A DNA stretch of 64,000 nucleotides from Symmetrospora coprosmae. Its lineage: Eukaryota > Basidiomycota > Cystobasidiomycetes > Symmetrosporaceae. Shown piece after piece: positions 11,307 to 22,652 of the stretch (within the stretch, counting starts at the first letter, position 1; every line of letters starts with the position of its first letter). Both the position numbers and the translations under genes were made by a program. The DNA is taken from positions 310,001 to 374,000 of the forward strand of contig VUYT01000017.1 of the NCBI GenBank assembly GCA_008802785.1, in the 5' to 3' direction. Under the pieces are notes generated by a model, which made no database searches, was not told the DNA's origin, and saw nothing but the letters and a program-made list of their open reading frames with translations.

Positions 11307-12139
11307 GCGCGCTGCAGACGCACGCTCATCGCCTCTATCCGCCTCGCCTGCCCGGCCTATCCGCCTGCAGCTCTGCCCACTAGCACGGCCAACAATCTCG
11401 AGGAAGCAGTTCCGTATCAGTCTCAGTACATCCGGCAGTGGGAAAGTCTTGCCTGCGTTCGTGTCCCTGCTGCATGCCATAATCTGTTTCAACGGTGCCG
11501 TTCATGCGTCCACTCACGTCCCTCCACTCCCGGAAAACCCCACGCTCGTTTCCAACACACTGTACCTAGCACAGAGACGGTCCGGCATTGTCTCTGCCTC
11601 CTCTAGTCGTAGTTGTACATAGTCGCAGTACAGTAATGCAACAGCTCCTTGACCTGGACAACCTCGCTGATCTGGACAAATCTGTCTCAGAGAACCTCGA
11701 CGAGAGTGTTTTCGCCCAATTCGCGACTTATTTTGACATATCGCGCGCGGAGCTTTTGATCGGGGGGATCCTGCGGGCCCTGATTGCGAACCATCATGAG
11801 GGAGCGGAAGGGCGGAATTTGAGCAACACTGGTGCGCACAAACTGCTGGACGCGTCTTCTATCGTACTGTAGTAGCATCACGCCCACACGGCACGCCGCT
11901 CGCCCTCGCACCACTCACTCGCCGAACGGCCCTTACTCGACTTGGCTCCCGCCACCTGCGACAACCTCTGAAGGAGCCGTCTGCACTCGGCCCCGTGCGT
12001 CGCACAGTAAGTGCATGCAGAGCTTCAGCAGTCGCTACACCTCTCCACAGCCCATCTTGCTTATCTTGGCCATTCCTTTCGCAGAGCTCAGTCTCTGCAG
12101 CCAGCGCTCCTCTGGGCATCACCGACGGGAGCAGGTCAG
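11307..12139. other. intergenic with probable 5' UTR intron
   Basis: This is the spacer between the cyclin and the C2H2 gene. A strong GTAAGT donor at 12007 and CAG acceptors near 12082-12100 suggest a leader intron of the downstream gene. A small acidic open frame at 11639-11872 has no recognisable relatives and is not called. Confidence 0.45.
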
Positions 12140-14722
12140 ATGCAGCACATCAGCAGGCACTCCAAGCTGGTGCCGAGCAGTATTGGCACGGCCGCTGGCA
12201 CTGCAGCTACACCCGCGCCTAGCTCCTCTGGCAGCAGGAAGACCAGCGGTAACTCTGACTCGAGCTCTGCCTCTGCCTCTGGCTCGGCATCAGGCGCCAG
12301 CTCGCGAGGGGACGGCCAGGGCACGGCAAGTTCCGCTGCCCTGCACACCAACACATCGCAGAAAGGGAGCAATGGGGTGGGCAAGTGGAAGAACAAGCTC
12401 AAGAGCTACCTCAAGTCCTCACCGCCTTCAAGTACGCCGTCACCTGGTTCGACCAATCCGTCTTCGAGTCGGGACAGCTCGTCCGGCCCCGGCCTCCCGG
12501 ATCAGGCGGCGGCATCAACGGAGCAAACATTCGACAACGACGACATTTGCGTACAAGATGTCGCCGCTGAAGTCGTCGGAGCGCACCCATATCTCGCACT
12601 GCCGCAAGTCGAGCAGCATCAGCAAACGCAGGAGACCGTTGGGTTCGGGCTGCCCAGCTCCGACTCGTATGAAGCGCGCCTCTCAAAGCTCGTAGGAGAC
12701 CTCGAGCACGCAGAGTACGGTGCATCGGGACACCAGTACACGCCATATGACCTCCTCTCGCACGGAGACTTTGGCACGGACGGCGGCCGCGGCGGGAAAG
12801 CCAGCGAGCACCCTTACTCGTGGTCTGCCTCCACGCCCACCAACTTCACCGATTTTAGCAGCACGGAGGGCATTCGCGGCACTGGGCTCGTCAGCATTGA
12901 AGACGCCCTCACCTCGTTCACGACCTTCAGCGACTATGGCTTTGGCGACATCGCAGTGCCTGGCGGGCTATCAAGCAGCTCGTCGCCGAGCGAGAACGGA
13001 ACGGGCGTGTACTCTTGGCCCATTTCGGCGACCACGAGCAGTTTCAGCCAGCACGACTTGAGTACGAGCACCATCAACCCGAATGCCCTGCAAAGGCATG
13101 CGGTTGAAAGTGGGAGCGCAGACAAGCGATTGCAGGATGGGTCACTTTCTCCGGAACAGGGTGGACTGCACAGTGGCTCGGCCGTGCCGTCCAACAGCCC
13201 GGCAGACGGCCTCGTCTTGCAAGAAGCAGGAATTGCGGGCCTGTCCATGCCTTTCAGCTTTGACGACCTGAAGGACTTGGGCATGGTTGACGGAGGCACC
13301 TTCGACCTTGGAGGCGGGAAGGACGACGATGAATTCGCCGAGTTGCTGCGCCAGAGCCAGATTGGCGGGCCTGTCGTACTTGGCAGCCTAGCGCAGTACA
13401 TCACCCTCCCGCAGGAGCCGGCCGGGTCCTCGAACGGGCAGGGTCTTAGCGAAAGCGTCGACACCTTCGACCTTGGACTCTTTCCCCTTCCGCATGCTAC
13501 GGCTCCCAGCCCGGGCACGGACTCGAGCGCAACGGCTGGTCCCAGTCCGTCACTCAGCTACGGCGAAAGCAGCGGATCGAATACATCGGCCGAGGAAGCC
13601 CACCTTGTGCAGCATTCGGCGCTCATGCAGGGGATGGGCAAGAGCGCATCGATGCAGACCTTGTTCCCGCAGGATAGAAGCCAGCAGCATCAGTCAGCGC
13701 CGCTCTCTGAACTGCAGCCAATCTCTGCCAGCTATTCCATGAATCATCTCCCTGCCCCGGCATCCAAACTACCGCCCATGCCCACGAGCGCACCGTCCAC
13801 TCCACATCGGCCGCGTGCGCCACCCAAGATTCACGCTTCTGCGCTCACATGGCGAGTAGCGCCGACCACGCTCTCGCCCAAGAGCAACATTGCCGTCAGC
13901 CCGACCCGGCCGCGTTCCGCACAAACAGTCAAGCTACCCCAGGCGCTCAGGTCGCTAGACCCCTTCGCAGCGCATCCGTCAACCTCACCTTCAGCCTCAG
14001 CAAGCCCAAACGCAAGCCGGCTCGGCCGCCTGAGCACTGTTTCTGTGCCGGAGCTGAAACGGCGGCGAGAGCGGGATTCTGAAGAGGCGAGCACGCCCCG
14101 CCCAACGAGCACCTCCCTCGACGCGCGCATTGCGAGCCACGACGGGACAGTCTTGACCGCGCAAAGTCCGGCCGCCCGGCCGATCGCTGGGCGCCGCCGC
14201 GTCGCGGGCAAAGTGACGGCGCCTCCGCTATTGCGTCACTCGCAAAGCCAGCAGCAGCTCTACCAGCCCTCTCGCGAAGCTTTGCAGTCGCAGCCGCACG
14301 GGCAAGGGTCAACGCCCGGTGTGCCAATGCCCAGCGCCAGCGGTGGCGCCCAGAGTGCCAGTTGGCTCACGGACGACCTCGTTCGCAATCTATATACACA
14401 ACTGGACGGCCAGACCTTCCTCTGCTCGATTCAGGGTTGCCAGCAGCGCTTCCGTAGCGAAGGAGACGCGCATCAGCATGTGCAGGCGCACTTTGGGGCG
14501 ACCAGTCAGCAGCAGCAGCAGCAGCAGCAGGTGGCTGCTCCAGCTCAGCGCTTCCGGTCACAGACTCAGCCTCAGTCTCATGCACAACCCCAACAAACGC
14601 TCCTTCCATATTCGCTCCCGACGCAGCAACAGCACCAGCAACCTTCGCAGTATCTATATCACCATCAGCAGCTACAGCAGCAGCAGCAAGTATATCAGCA
14701 GTCTCCCGGAGTATGGGCCTGA
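12140..14722 (+). CDS. large Ser/Pro/Gln-rich protein with one C-terminal C2H2 finger
   Basis: This is a single long open exon of 860 residues. The first in-frame ATG is at 12140; the frame is open upstream but lacks another ATG. Most of the protein is low complexity (Ser, Thr, Pro, Gly, Ala), as expected for a disordered regulator. Near residue 765 there is one clear C2H2 finger, FLCSIQGCQQRFRSEGDAHQ, with a following H (C-x4-C-x12-H-x3-H). A polyglutamine run from a CAG repeat and a long Gln-rich tail follow. A basic helix (KWKNKLKSYLK) lies near residue 80. The layout suggests a nuclear transcription regulator, but a single finger gives no DNA-target information and I recognise no named orthologue. 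Confidence 0.75.
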   Translation: MQHISRHSKLVPSSIGTAAGTAATPAPSSSGSRKTSGNSDSSSASASGSASGASSRGDGQGTASSAALHTNTSQKGSNGVGKWKNKLKSYLKSSPPSSTPSPGSTNPSSSRDSSSGPGLPDQAAASTEQTFDNDDICVQDVAAEVVGAHPYLALPQVEQHQQTQETVGFGLPSSDSYEARLSKLVGDLEHAEYGASGHQYTPYDLLSHGDFGTDGGRGGKASEHPYSWSASTPTNFTDFSSTEGIRGTGLVSIEDALTSFTTFSDYGFGDIAVPGGLSSSSSPSENGTGVYSWPISATTSSFSQHDLSTSTINPNALQRHAVESGSADKRLQDGSLSPEQGGLHSGSAVPSNSPADGLVLQEAGIAGLSMPFSFDDLKDLGMVDGGTFDLGGGKDDDEFAELLRQSQIGGPVVLGSLAQYITLPQEPAGSSNGQGLSESVDTFDLGLFPLPHATAPSPGTDSSATAGPSPSLSYGESSGSNTSAEEAHLVQHSALMQGMGKSASMQTLFPQDRSQQHQSAPLSELQPISASYSMNHLPAPASKLPPMPTSAPSTPHRPRAPPKIHASALTWRVAPTTLSPKSNIAVSPTRPRSAQTVKLPQALRSLDPFAAHPSTSPSASASPNASRLGRLSTVSVPELKRRRERDSEEASTPRPTSTSLDARIASHDGTVLTAQSPAARPIAGRRRVAGKVTAPPLLRHSQSQQQLYQPSREALQSQPHGQGSTPGVPMPSASGGAQSASWLTDDLVRNLYTQLDGQTFLCSIQGCQQRFRSEGDAHQHVQAHFGATSQQQQQQQQVAAPAQRFRSQTQPQSHAQPQQTLLPYSLPTQQQHQQPSQYLYHHQQLQQQQQVYQQSPGVWA
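14506..14530 (+). repeat. CAG trinucleotide run coding polyglutamine
   Basis: Eight tandem CAG units in frame in the C2H2 gene. Shorter Gln-coding runs follow downstream. Confidence 0.9.
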
Positions 14723-15322
14723 TTGCGTTAGGGTGAGTTGCAATGAGCCAGAGCCACTCCATGCCCGCCTGAACGGACCACAGTCGCCAATGAGATTGCT
14801 GATGAACTACTTCTCCATGCTACCTTTGCCAGTTGTCGTTGTCCAGCACATCCGTCTCCGTCTCCGTCTTCTTCATTCCACGACCCGTTCGCACGATTTC
14901 ATGATTTCCTGCCTCTGCACGCTCCGCCTGCGACCGGCACGCCGCCTTGTCTATAGCTCTCCCGTCGCTCTTCGTACCAGTTCGATGCTAGGCACATTCC
15001 TATTTGACGTTGTCCATACCGCCTGCTCTGTGTCAGATGGGTAAATCTAGACCTGCCAGAGCCCGCCGTTCCACGTCGCACGGCAGCCAGTCTGCTTGGC
15101 TGATGCACCCCCGTCTCTCAGCCTCTCTGCTGAATACGATCAGCTTGTCTTTCGCGCGTTGCCAGATATCATCCGAGTCCATCTATACAGGTGTCCGCCA
15201 CCGTGACATCTGGTGGCTCTTCGATTCGCTCCCGCTTTCCTGCCGAGACGACCGACACGAAGAAAAGCGCAGGAAGCGTCTTCGCACAGCGTTCTGCAGC
15301 ATCTTTCGACTTAAAAAACACG
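14723..15322. other. intergenic before YAH1
   Basis: No supported gene. It holds the 3' UTR of the C2H2 gene and the YAH1 promoter. An A-rich stretch ends just before the YAH1 ATG. Confidence 0.5.
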
Positions 15323-16600
15323 ATGCAGCGCACTGTGGCATCTGCAGCCTCGACCTTCTTGTCGACGTGCGCGTTGTCGGTTAGGAGCAGCACGAGCAGG
15401 GCCACCGTCGCCGCGGGGACCTCGTCATGCTTTCGTCGAGCAGCGTCCACACACCGGAGCACGGCAGCAGCTCGCAGCCCGCCCATGAGCATCTGTGCGA
15501 GCTTGTCTAGCCTGTCCAGCCTGAAGCAGCCGCAGCTGCAGCCGCTCTCTTTTGCAAGCACGAGAAAGTCAGGAGAGGCCGCTGCGAGAAGAAGGAGCTT
15601 CTCCACGAGCACGGGTGGGAATTGCTTCGCAGCTCGCAACAAAATCTGTACAGTATGACTGACTGACGGTGTGCGATTTGCCGACCCCAGCTCTGCTGCA
15701 TGGAGGGAAAGGCCGGCCAGCGCCAGGGACGGGGTGAGTGCGGTTTCGAGAAGCGCCCGAGTGGCGCCGCCCTCGTCCAGGATTGACGCTGCACTCCGTA
15801 CCCTCAATGAGCTGACGCACACGCCTGCGACATTGCTCCCGTCACCTATGCTTCGACCTGAACTCGCGCCCGTGCCTGCTCCCTGCCCTCGCTTCTCGCT
15901 CGCAGCATCAAGGTGACGTTCAAGAACGCAAAGGGCGAAGTCATGAAGACGGTCGAGGCGAACGAAGGGGACGACATTGTGGACCTGTCGTGGGAGCACG
16001 ACTTGGATATCGAAGGTGGGTCTACTGCAATGGAGTCGGCCGGGCGAGGCAGAGCCGAACAGAACAGAACAGCTCGCTGAGCCTTTGCCTTCCCTGTGCA
16101 CGCACGCAACGCAGCCGCGTGCGAGAAGTCGATAGCCTGCTCGACATGCCATTGCATACTGGACGGTGACTCGTACGATAAGCTGGAGGAGCCATCAGAC
16201 GAGGAGAATGTGTGTCTGCTGCTTCGAAGCAGTGCCCGCACTCCACCGGGGCGTGAGCAGCCGGCTGACACCGCTTTGCCCCTCAGGACATGCTCGACAT
16301 GGCTTTCGGACTCGAGGATACGTGCGTTCCGTGCCCCCATCCTGGCAATGGCGATACGGTTCTTGGCTGATTACTGACACGCGTTCGCCCGCCCCCGCAG
16401 ATCTCGCCTCGGCTGCCAGGTTAAGATTACAAAAGATTTGGACGGCATGACTGTTCAGCTGCCATCTGCCACGCGCAATTTTGCGGTGGACGGTAAGCTG
16501 AAACCCTGGCCAAGCTCCCGTGCCCAGCCGCGTCAAGGCTGATGCATTGATGGTGCACTCGCCTACGTCGAATCCAGGCCACAAGCCGAAGCCGCATTGA
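15323..16600 (+). CDS. YAH1: mitochondrial [2Fe-2S] ferredoxin (adrenodoxin type)
   Basis: Seven exons (15323-15614, 15691-15733, 15906-16015, 16115-16209, 16287-16321, 16401-16492, 16578-16600) encode 229 residues. The first about 98 residues are Arg/Ser/Ala-rich with almost no acidic residues and end in RRRSFSTST, a typical mitochondrial presequence. The mature part begins GIKVTFKNAKGE and has the four cluster cysteines, three in GACEKSIACSTCHC and the fourth in SRLGCQVKI, plus the acidic partner-binding helix DEEN-DMLDMAFGLED. It ends with the signature VDGHKPKPH. Yah1 passes electrons from ferredoxin reductase to Fe-S cluster assembly (and haem A or CoQ synthesis) in the matrix. All exon phases agree. 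A long open frame on the opposite strand over the presequence is a compositional shadow. Confidence 0.94.
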
Positions 16601-16876
16601 TTGCTGCGGCACATAGCCTGCGATCAGTCGCTGCGCTGGCCCCATGATGGCTCATATATCTCTGCCTCATTGGTCATAGTCCGCGCGCATCCGAATGCAA
16701 CGGGCCTTTTGCCCTCGTCGTCTGTGCGAACAAGTACTCCAGCGTGCTCCGCGATATCTCGCTGTAACCACCGGCACAATTGCAGCACGGCCTGAGGAAT
16801 GGCAAGCATTGCACTTGTCCTTGCTCCGGTCCCTCAGCACTGAGGAGCGTTTGTCTTGTTAGGTAGGATCCCTCGT

Positions 16877-19552
16877 ATGCACAGGCAGCGACAGTCGCCG
16901 CTCGCTTCCACTGTTCACTCGAGCAGTAACGACTTGTACAAAGCGGGTGAGACCGGACCTTTCCCCTTCAGCTCTGCCTCTGTCCATCCTGCCCAGGAAC
17001 AGGATCTACAGCAAGAAAGCCAGATTCCGTGCACCGGCCTCAGTTCTGGCGGATCGTCTAGAGCTGGGAATCGCAACGCACCGCCTTTCTTGCGCAGCAC
17101 TATGCTGCACATGACGAGCTCGGCGCAGCGCCGGTCCCGCAGTGGCGGGGACAGTCCCGGTGCGACCGAGGCGCTGATAGAGCTGGAGGAGCTCGGTGCC
17201 GCCCATGTAGGCTTGCTCGGTGGTGGGAGCAGGGACGGGAATAGAGGAAGACTGGGGACCAGTGACGCCGACGGATGCTCTAGATTATGGGTTAGGCCAG
17301 CTTCTTGGCTTGCCCTTTCTGTAGCCTCGAGATCGGGGTTGGGTCTCGCAGATACTGACGCACTTCCTGCTCGCATGCATGGCTGCGGTTGCCCCGTTAC
17401 GATCTTGTGACATTCCCTTTCCCCCTCGCGTCTTGACTTCCAGTGGCAGGTGTTGGCCGTCTTGCGGCGCAGAGGTCTCACTCTGGTCGCCATGGTCTCA
17501 GGGCTGCTCATCGGGAGTTGGCTCACTATTACTCTTTACCGCAGGGTGAGCGGAGCACTATCCTTGTATGACTGAGAAGGCGGGCCCGTCTGTAAGTGGC
17601 CCGGGAGGCCCGCCCTAATGCTAGTCGTGATCGTCACCGCCTGGCAGGACGCTGGCACATTCAGATGGCGCGGCCCAGGCGTCCAAGGAGGGCGGCACGC
17701 GCTTCCTGAATACTATGGACCCGACCAATACCGGCTTAATTCCTACGCTGCAAATCTCGAGCAGCGCCGGCGCGTCCTCGAAGTCCTCGGTACCTTGACA
17801 GGCTATCACACCAAACAGGTCAGGCAGCATCCTCGTCCGCGGCAGCATAACGATAGCTCATACCCGTCCTCATTTGACAGTGCACGGTCAACTCGCGACC
17901 AGCTTACACGCGCCAGGCATACGAGCGCTATGATCGTCTCATTGGTTACGAACGCCCCGATATTGAGCCGTCAATGCTATGTCGAGTGCTCCACCTCGGC
18001 TGTATCGACGCCCAGCTTGACCACAGAAGTATGCTCACCAATCCTTCTTCTGTTGAGAAGGCATCATGGCAAAGATCGCATAAGCGACACGCCCTTCCAA
18101 CGCCAGCCCAGCACAAGTACTTTTTCGCCATCAACCTGTACAACTCATTCGATATTATTCCAGACCTCTTCAGCGTCATTTTTCGCGTCTCTGCCATCCT
18201 GGGATTACACAACGTCGTCATCTCGGTATATGAGAACGGCTCGAGCGACCAAACGCAAGCCCTGCTCCGCCTGGTCGAGACACTCGGCAGGAGTGTGGGC
18301 CTGCGGGTGGTGATCCGAACATCCCTCCGCACTCGGGGACAGTTACATCACCACCACGAGTACCTTGCCGAGGTCCGCAACGCTGCGCTCGCACCGCTGT
18401 ATGAGCTCAGGGAAGCCACAGGCGAGGTTTTCGACAGCATCGTCTTCATGGTGGGGTTTCCGCGGTCCTGCCGGAGGGAAGCGTCGCCATCGGAAGTACC
18501 TGACGGCATTCCGCTTGCATCCATCGATCTCACCCCAGAACGACGTCCTGCCCTGCGTGGACGATCTCCTTGAATTGATTTGGCAGAGCCGAAGTCAAAA
18601 CGCTGGCATTACATGCGGGGCCGACTATGTCCTCCTCGATGAGCCAGTCAGTCCGAGCCGAGTATGCCAAGCCCGCCGGAGCGAGCGATGCATGTGCGAC
18701 TGACATCTACTTGTGTACCGGCCGACACAGGCGTCTATAGTGTTCGTCGGCACTGCTAACACGCGCGATATGAATGGGACCGCGCTTGCGAGTCTGCCGT
18801 TCGAAGCAGTCTTCCGGGACCCTGAGGCCTCCCAGCGCTTTCAGGGCCACCTTCCCATCCAGGTCCAGTCCTGCTGGAACGGCCTTGCCATCCTCGATCC
18901 GGCCCCAATGTATTCGCGCTCCCATGTGCGCTTCAGGATGGCCCGGTTGTACGAGGGCGAGTGCTCAGATTCGGACGTGTCGCTTCTATCTAATGATTAC
19001 TGGTGCGTGCGAGGACGCCCCATCCATCTGGACTTGGCGCTTCACCGACTCGCTAACTCAAAGATACTCTCTCAATGTGCGATTTTGGCAGGCAAGCCGG
19101 CTACGGTAGGATTCTCTTGGTGCCGCGCGTGAAATTGGCATACGACAAGCAGGTTTTCGACCGTGAGTGAGCTGAGGAGGCCGAAACGGCCTTGTTCCCG
19201 ACTCATCACTTCACGCCTTTCATGGATTGACCCTGCCCATCGCCCGTGTGCAGTCATCCACCCCGTCCGGCTCAACGCGTCTCATTCGCCTCCACACGCT
19301 CAGCAGAGCGGGTCTCCGGACGAAGGCTCGTATCTAGAGCCTGTAGATGTCGAGTGGTTTGGGCCGCACGACCGGCTATTCCAAGGGGCAGAATCTGTGC
19401 CAGTCAACTTCAAGCAAGCTCCGCCGGCCGTATGGTGCTGGGGTTGGGATGGCGCCAACGGCGACATGCACCCCGAGTGGCAGTCGCTCAAGACGCCTGC
19501 CAAAGACCCCACAAGAGTCTGGCGCGACAGGGGTTTCGAAACCGCGTCGTGA
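16877..19552 (+). CDS. CAP59/CMT1-type alpha-1,3-mannosyltransferase (GT69), copy A
   Basis: Eight exons (16877-17206, 17444-17545, 17648-17818, 17881-18450, 18539-18646, 18731-19002, 19092-19162, 19254-19552) encode 640 residues. A Ser-rich cytosolic tail leads into one membrane helix (LTLVAMVSGLLIGSWLTITL), making a type II Golgi-type protein. The lumenal part is the CAP59_mtransfer domain: KYFFAINLYNSFDIIPDLF, VISVYENGSSDQTQALL, EYLAEVRNAAL, NDVLPCVDDLLEL, SCWNGLAILD and VWCWGWDG. Cryptococcus Cmt1, Cap59 and Cap60 belong here; Cmt1 transfers mannose in alpha-1,3 linkage. Exons 3, 5, 6 and 7 have exactly the same lengths as in the next gene, so the two are a tandem duplicate pair. Donor sugar and acceptor in this organism are inferred only from the family. 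Confidence 0.9.
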
Positions 19553-20061
19553 GCGTGAGCGGGGTGCCTCATTTCTTCCAAATCAGGCAGCCGCTACAGC
19601 GTCTATTGGGGTCCCTCGCGAGGCGAGCGAGCGCGGTATCCTGGTGTGGGGGTCGGACTCGAGCTTCCGTCAGCCGGTCTACGCGATATGCTCTCTGGTG
19701 CGGCTCCGTGTTGAGCAAGTGCATGGTCCGAGCCGACAAGGCCCCTCGGATCCTTCCGACTCTGGGCGATTTGACAGACGAGTGTGTTAAGACAGATAGT
19801 TTGCTCGCAGCATGAAGTAGTATACGTTGGATGCGATGCGACGCAATGCGATGCCATGCGATATATACATGTGTCGCCCTTGCCCCCTGCCCCTGCCCTG
19901 CCCTGCCGTGTCGAGACGCGCCGAGACGAGGCTGTTGGCTCTTCTCGACTGGCAAGTATCGGTCGCCAACCAGCAGCAGCCAGCCAGCAGTAAGCCAGTC
20001 ATAGCAGATATCGCTGTGCAGGATCCGATCCGCACTACTCTTTGCTCAAAGGGAGTAGAGG
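19553..20061. promoter_or_regulatory. spacer between the tandem GT69 genes, with GATGC repeat
   Basis: This holds the 3' UTR of copy A and the promoter of copy B. An imperfect GATGC-type run lies at 19830-19862 followed by a short AT stretch (ATATATACAT) and a CCCTGCCC-rich segment, the only non-random features I see. Confidence 0.5.
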
Positions 20062-22652
20062 ATGGCCGGGATGTCGATGTCGCGTCGGAGAAAGAACAGC
20101 AGCGTGACGATAGCCAGGGACGACCTCGCTGCTGCCGTCAACACAGGCAATAGCAGCAGTGGGAACGGGAATGGGAGCAGCAATAGCAATCCGGGGGACA
20201 TCAATGTCGCGCTGGTGCGTTGCCTCGCGCTCGAGCATTGCTGCCAGGGAGACGGCGAAACAGCCCTGGCCCTGTCTCTGGCACTGGCAGGACCTTCGGG
20301 CTGGCCTGCGCTCTCAGGAGACGGACCATGGCTGATCCCATACTGTATCCATGCCGCAGATCCTCGTCTACCTCCGTCGGAAGCTCCCAGCCATCGGCTC
20401 GCTCATTGTCGGCGTCCTCGTCGGCCTCTTCTTTGCCAACGCCTTCAGCCGCGACGTGAGTGCGCCGCATCCAGGCGCTCCCTGCTTGGATGTGATTGTG
20501 GCCGAGATGCGCCACGAGCTGTGGCTGCTGCTGACCCTCTGCCATTGTTTGATGGCGCCCAGGACCCAGCACCCTCGCAGTGGGCAGGCTCCGGGAGGGA
20601 AGGGCTCCACCGCGCGGCAGCGGGAAGCTTCAAGACGGGAAATCGCCACGTCAACAACTACGTGCCCACGCTCGAGCAACGCTTCCGCGTCTTTGAGGTG
20701 CTCGGCACACTCACGGGGTACCACACGAGACAGGTGCGTGCGGTGCGGAGGGCCCGACGACGCGTCCTTCTCCCTCTCTCCCGGCGTGCTCGCATCTCCC
20801 TTCCGCGCAGCCATCGGCTGACGACTGTGCTGCATGACACTGGCATTCTCAGTGCACCATCAATTCGCAGCCCGCGTACAAGCGCCAGGTGTACGAGCGG
20901 TACGAGCGGCTCATCGGGTACGAGCACACACACGTCCGCCCTTCCTTGCTCTATCGCCTCTTCCACCTCGGCGGGAGCGGCAAGGACCTCAACGACGGGA
21001 TCCCGCAGACGTCACTCTCCAAGCGTTCGTCCTCGTCCTCGTCCTCCTCCTCCGGCGGGCGAGGCGGCTCCTCCCGGCGCGGAGGGAACGGGGTGCAAGC
21101 GCAGCACAAGTATTTTTTCGCCATCAACCTCTACAACTCGTTCGACGTCATCCCGGACCTGTTCAGCACCATGTTCCGCGTCTCGTCCATTGTCGGGTTC
21201 CACAATGTCTTTGTGTCCGTGTACGAGAACGGCTCGACCGACCAGACAAAGGCCCTCCTCCGCCTGTTTGACGGGCTCAGCAGGAGCGTCGGCCTCCGCG
21301 TCGTCATCCGCACGTCCCTGCGCACCAGGGGACAGTTCCACCACCGCATCGAGTACCTCGCAGAGGTCCGGAACGCCGCACTCGCTCCGCTGCAGGAGCT
21401 CAGAGATGCTGAAGGCGAGGTCTTTGACAGCGTCATCTTCATGGTGGGTTGGGCTGGACACAGAGCGGACGTCGTGTCAAGCCTTTGCGCTCACTGTGCT
21501 TTCCATCTCGGCCAGAACGACGTCTTGCCGTGCGTGGACGACCTGCTCGAGCTCATCTGGCAGAGTCGGATTCAGAACGCTGGAATCACCTGCGGGGCGG
21601 ACTACATCTTCCACGACGAGGTGGTGGGTTGGAATTTTTACTGGCCCCACTGGCAATGGCCCCCCATTCCCAGGCCCCCATTGCCAGGGGCCACCGCGCT
21701 GACGAACAGTCTCAAACATGGGCAGGGCTCGGCCGTCTTCTACGACAACTGGGTCGCACGCGACATGAACGGGACGGCGCTCGAGAATGCGCCCTTTGAG
21801 GCCGTGTTCCGCGAGCCAGAGTCTGCGCACCGCTTCCAGCGGCACCTGCCGATCCAGGTGCAGTCGTGCTGGAACGGGATTGCCATCCTCGACCCGGCGC
21901 CCATGTACGCGCACCCGCACGTCCGGTTCCGCATGGCGCGGCTTGGCGAGGGCGAGTGCTCGGCGTCGGAATGCTCGCTCATCTGCAACGACTACTGGTG
22001 TGTGGTTTTCCTCCTCTCTCGAGGCTCGGGGGTGCGAAAGGAAGGAGAGGCGCGACTGACTGGCCATGCGTCCATTTGTGTGGGTGTGCGTGTGCATCGC
22101 AGGCAAGCCGGGTACGGAAGAATAGTGACGGTCCCGCGAGTCAAGCTGGCGTACGACCGGCAGGTCTTTGACAGTGGGTCTTGCGCACCTATTGGGGCTG
22201 AATCGAGCCAGGCCGACTGCATGCACGAGACATGTACTGATACGCTTTGCTCGGCACGCTCTCGCTCTCGCTCACGCTCACGCTCACGCTCCCTCCTCTA
22301 CCTCGCCCGCACCGGCAACCGCATCCGCATTATCGTCACCATCGCCGCAGTCGTCCACCCGGCACGGCGCAACCTGACGGTGATCCGGGCGTACTCTCGG
22401 CTGGGCGGGCACCCGGACGACCCGCAGTCTGACCCGCAGGACCGGTCGTGGTTTGGCCCACACGACCGGCTCTTCCGGCAGGAGGAGAGCGAGCCGATTG
22501 ACTTCAAGCTGCCCCCACCGTACGTGTGGTGCTGGGGCTGGGACGGCGCGGGCGACATTGAAGGGCCGGACGTCGAGCCCGTGTGGGAGGCGCTCAAGAA
22601 CTCGACAAAGGATCCGAGGACAGTGTGGCATGACCGGGGTTTCAGCTCGTGA
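20062..22652 (+). CDS. CAP59/CMT1-type alpha-1,3-mannosyltransferase (GT69), copy B
   Basis: Eight exons (20062-20214, 20360-20455, 20563-20733, 20853-21443, 21516-21623, 21726-21997, 22103-22173, 22351-22652) encode 587 residues. A basic and Ser/Asn-rich tail is followed by one membrane anchor (AIGSLIVGVLVGLFFANAF). The catalytic domain has the same blocks as copy A: YFFAINLYNSFDVIPDLF, SVYENGSTDQTKALL, VRNAALAPL, DVLPCVDDLLELIW, NWVARDMNGTAL, QVQSCWNGIAILDPAPMY and VWCWGWDG. It keeps a more family-like NWVARDMNG block where copy A has TANTRDMNG, so copy B looks the less diverged enzyme. Intron positions match copy A one for one, though intron sequences differ. Intron 5 carries an inverted repeat and the last intron a CT/CGCTCA repeat. 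Confidence 0.92.
21643..21692 (+). repeat. imperfect inverted repeat inside a GT69 intron
   Basis: CTGGCAATGG (21650-21659) is repeated inverted as CCATTGCCAG (21678-21687). The GGCCCC and GGGCC flanks extend the stem with one bulge. It could form a hairpin of about 15 bp near the intron middle. Confidence 0.8.
22256..22294 (+). repeat. CGCTCA/CGCTCT hexamer repeat in the last GT69 copy B intron
   Basis: Tandem CGCTCT and CGCTCA units form part of the pyrimidine-rich intron before the final exon. Confidence 0.75.

Noticed and set aside
11588-11872. Small acidic ORF between the cyclin and the C2H2 gene
   Set aside because: No motif or homology recognised and no splice or start context. It may be leader sequence or chance.
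15169-16152. 327-codon minus-strand open frame over YAH1
   Set aside because: It is antisense to the Arg/Ser/Ala-rich presequence, whose composition yields long reverse frames. The plus-strand gene is complete and conserved.
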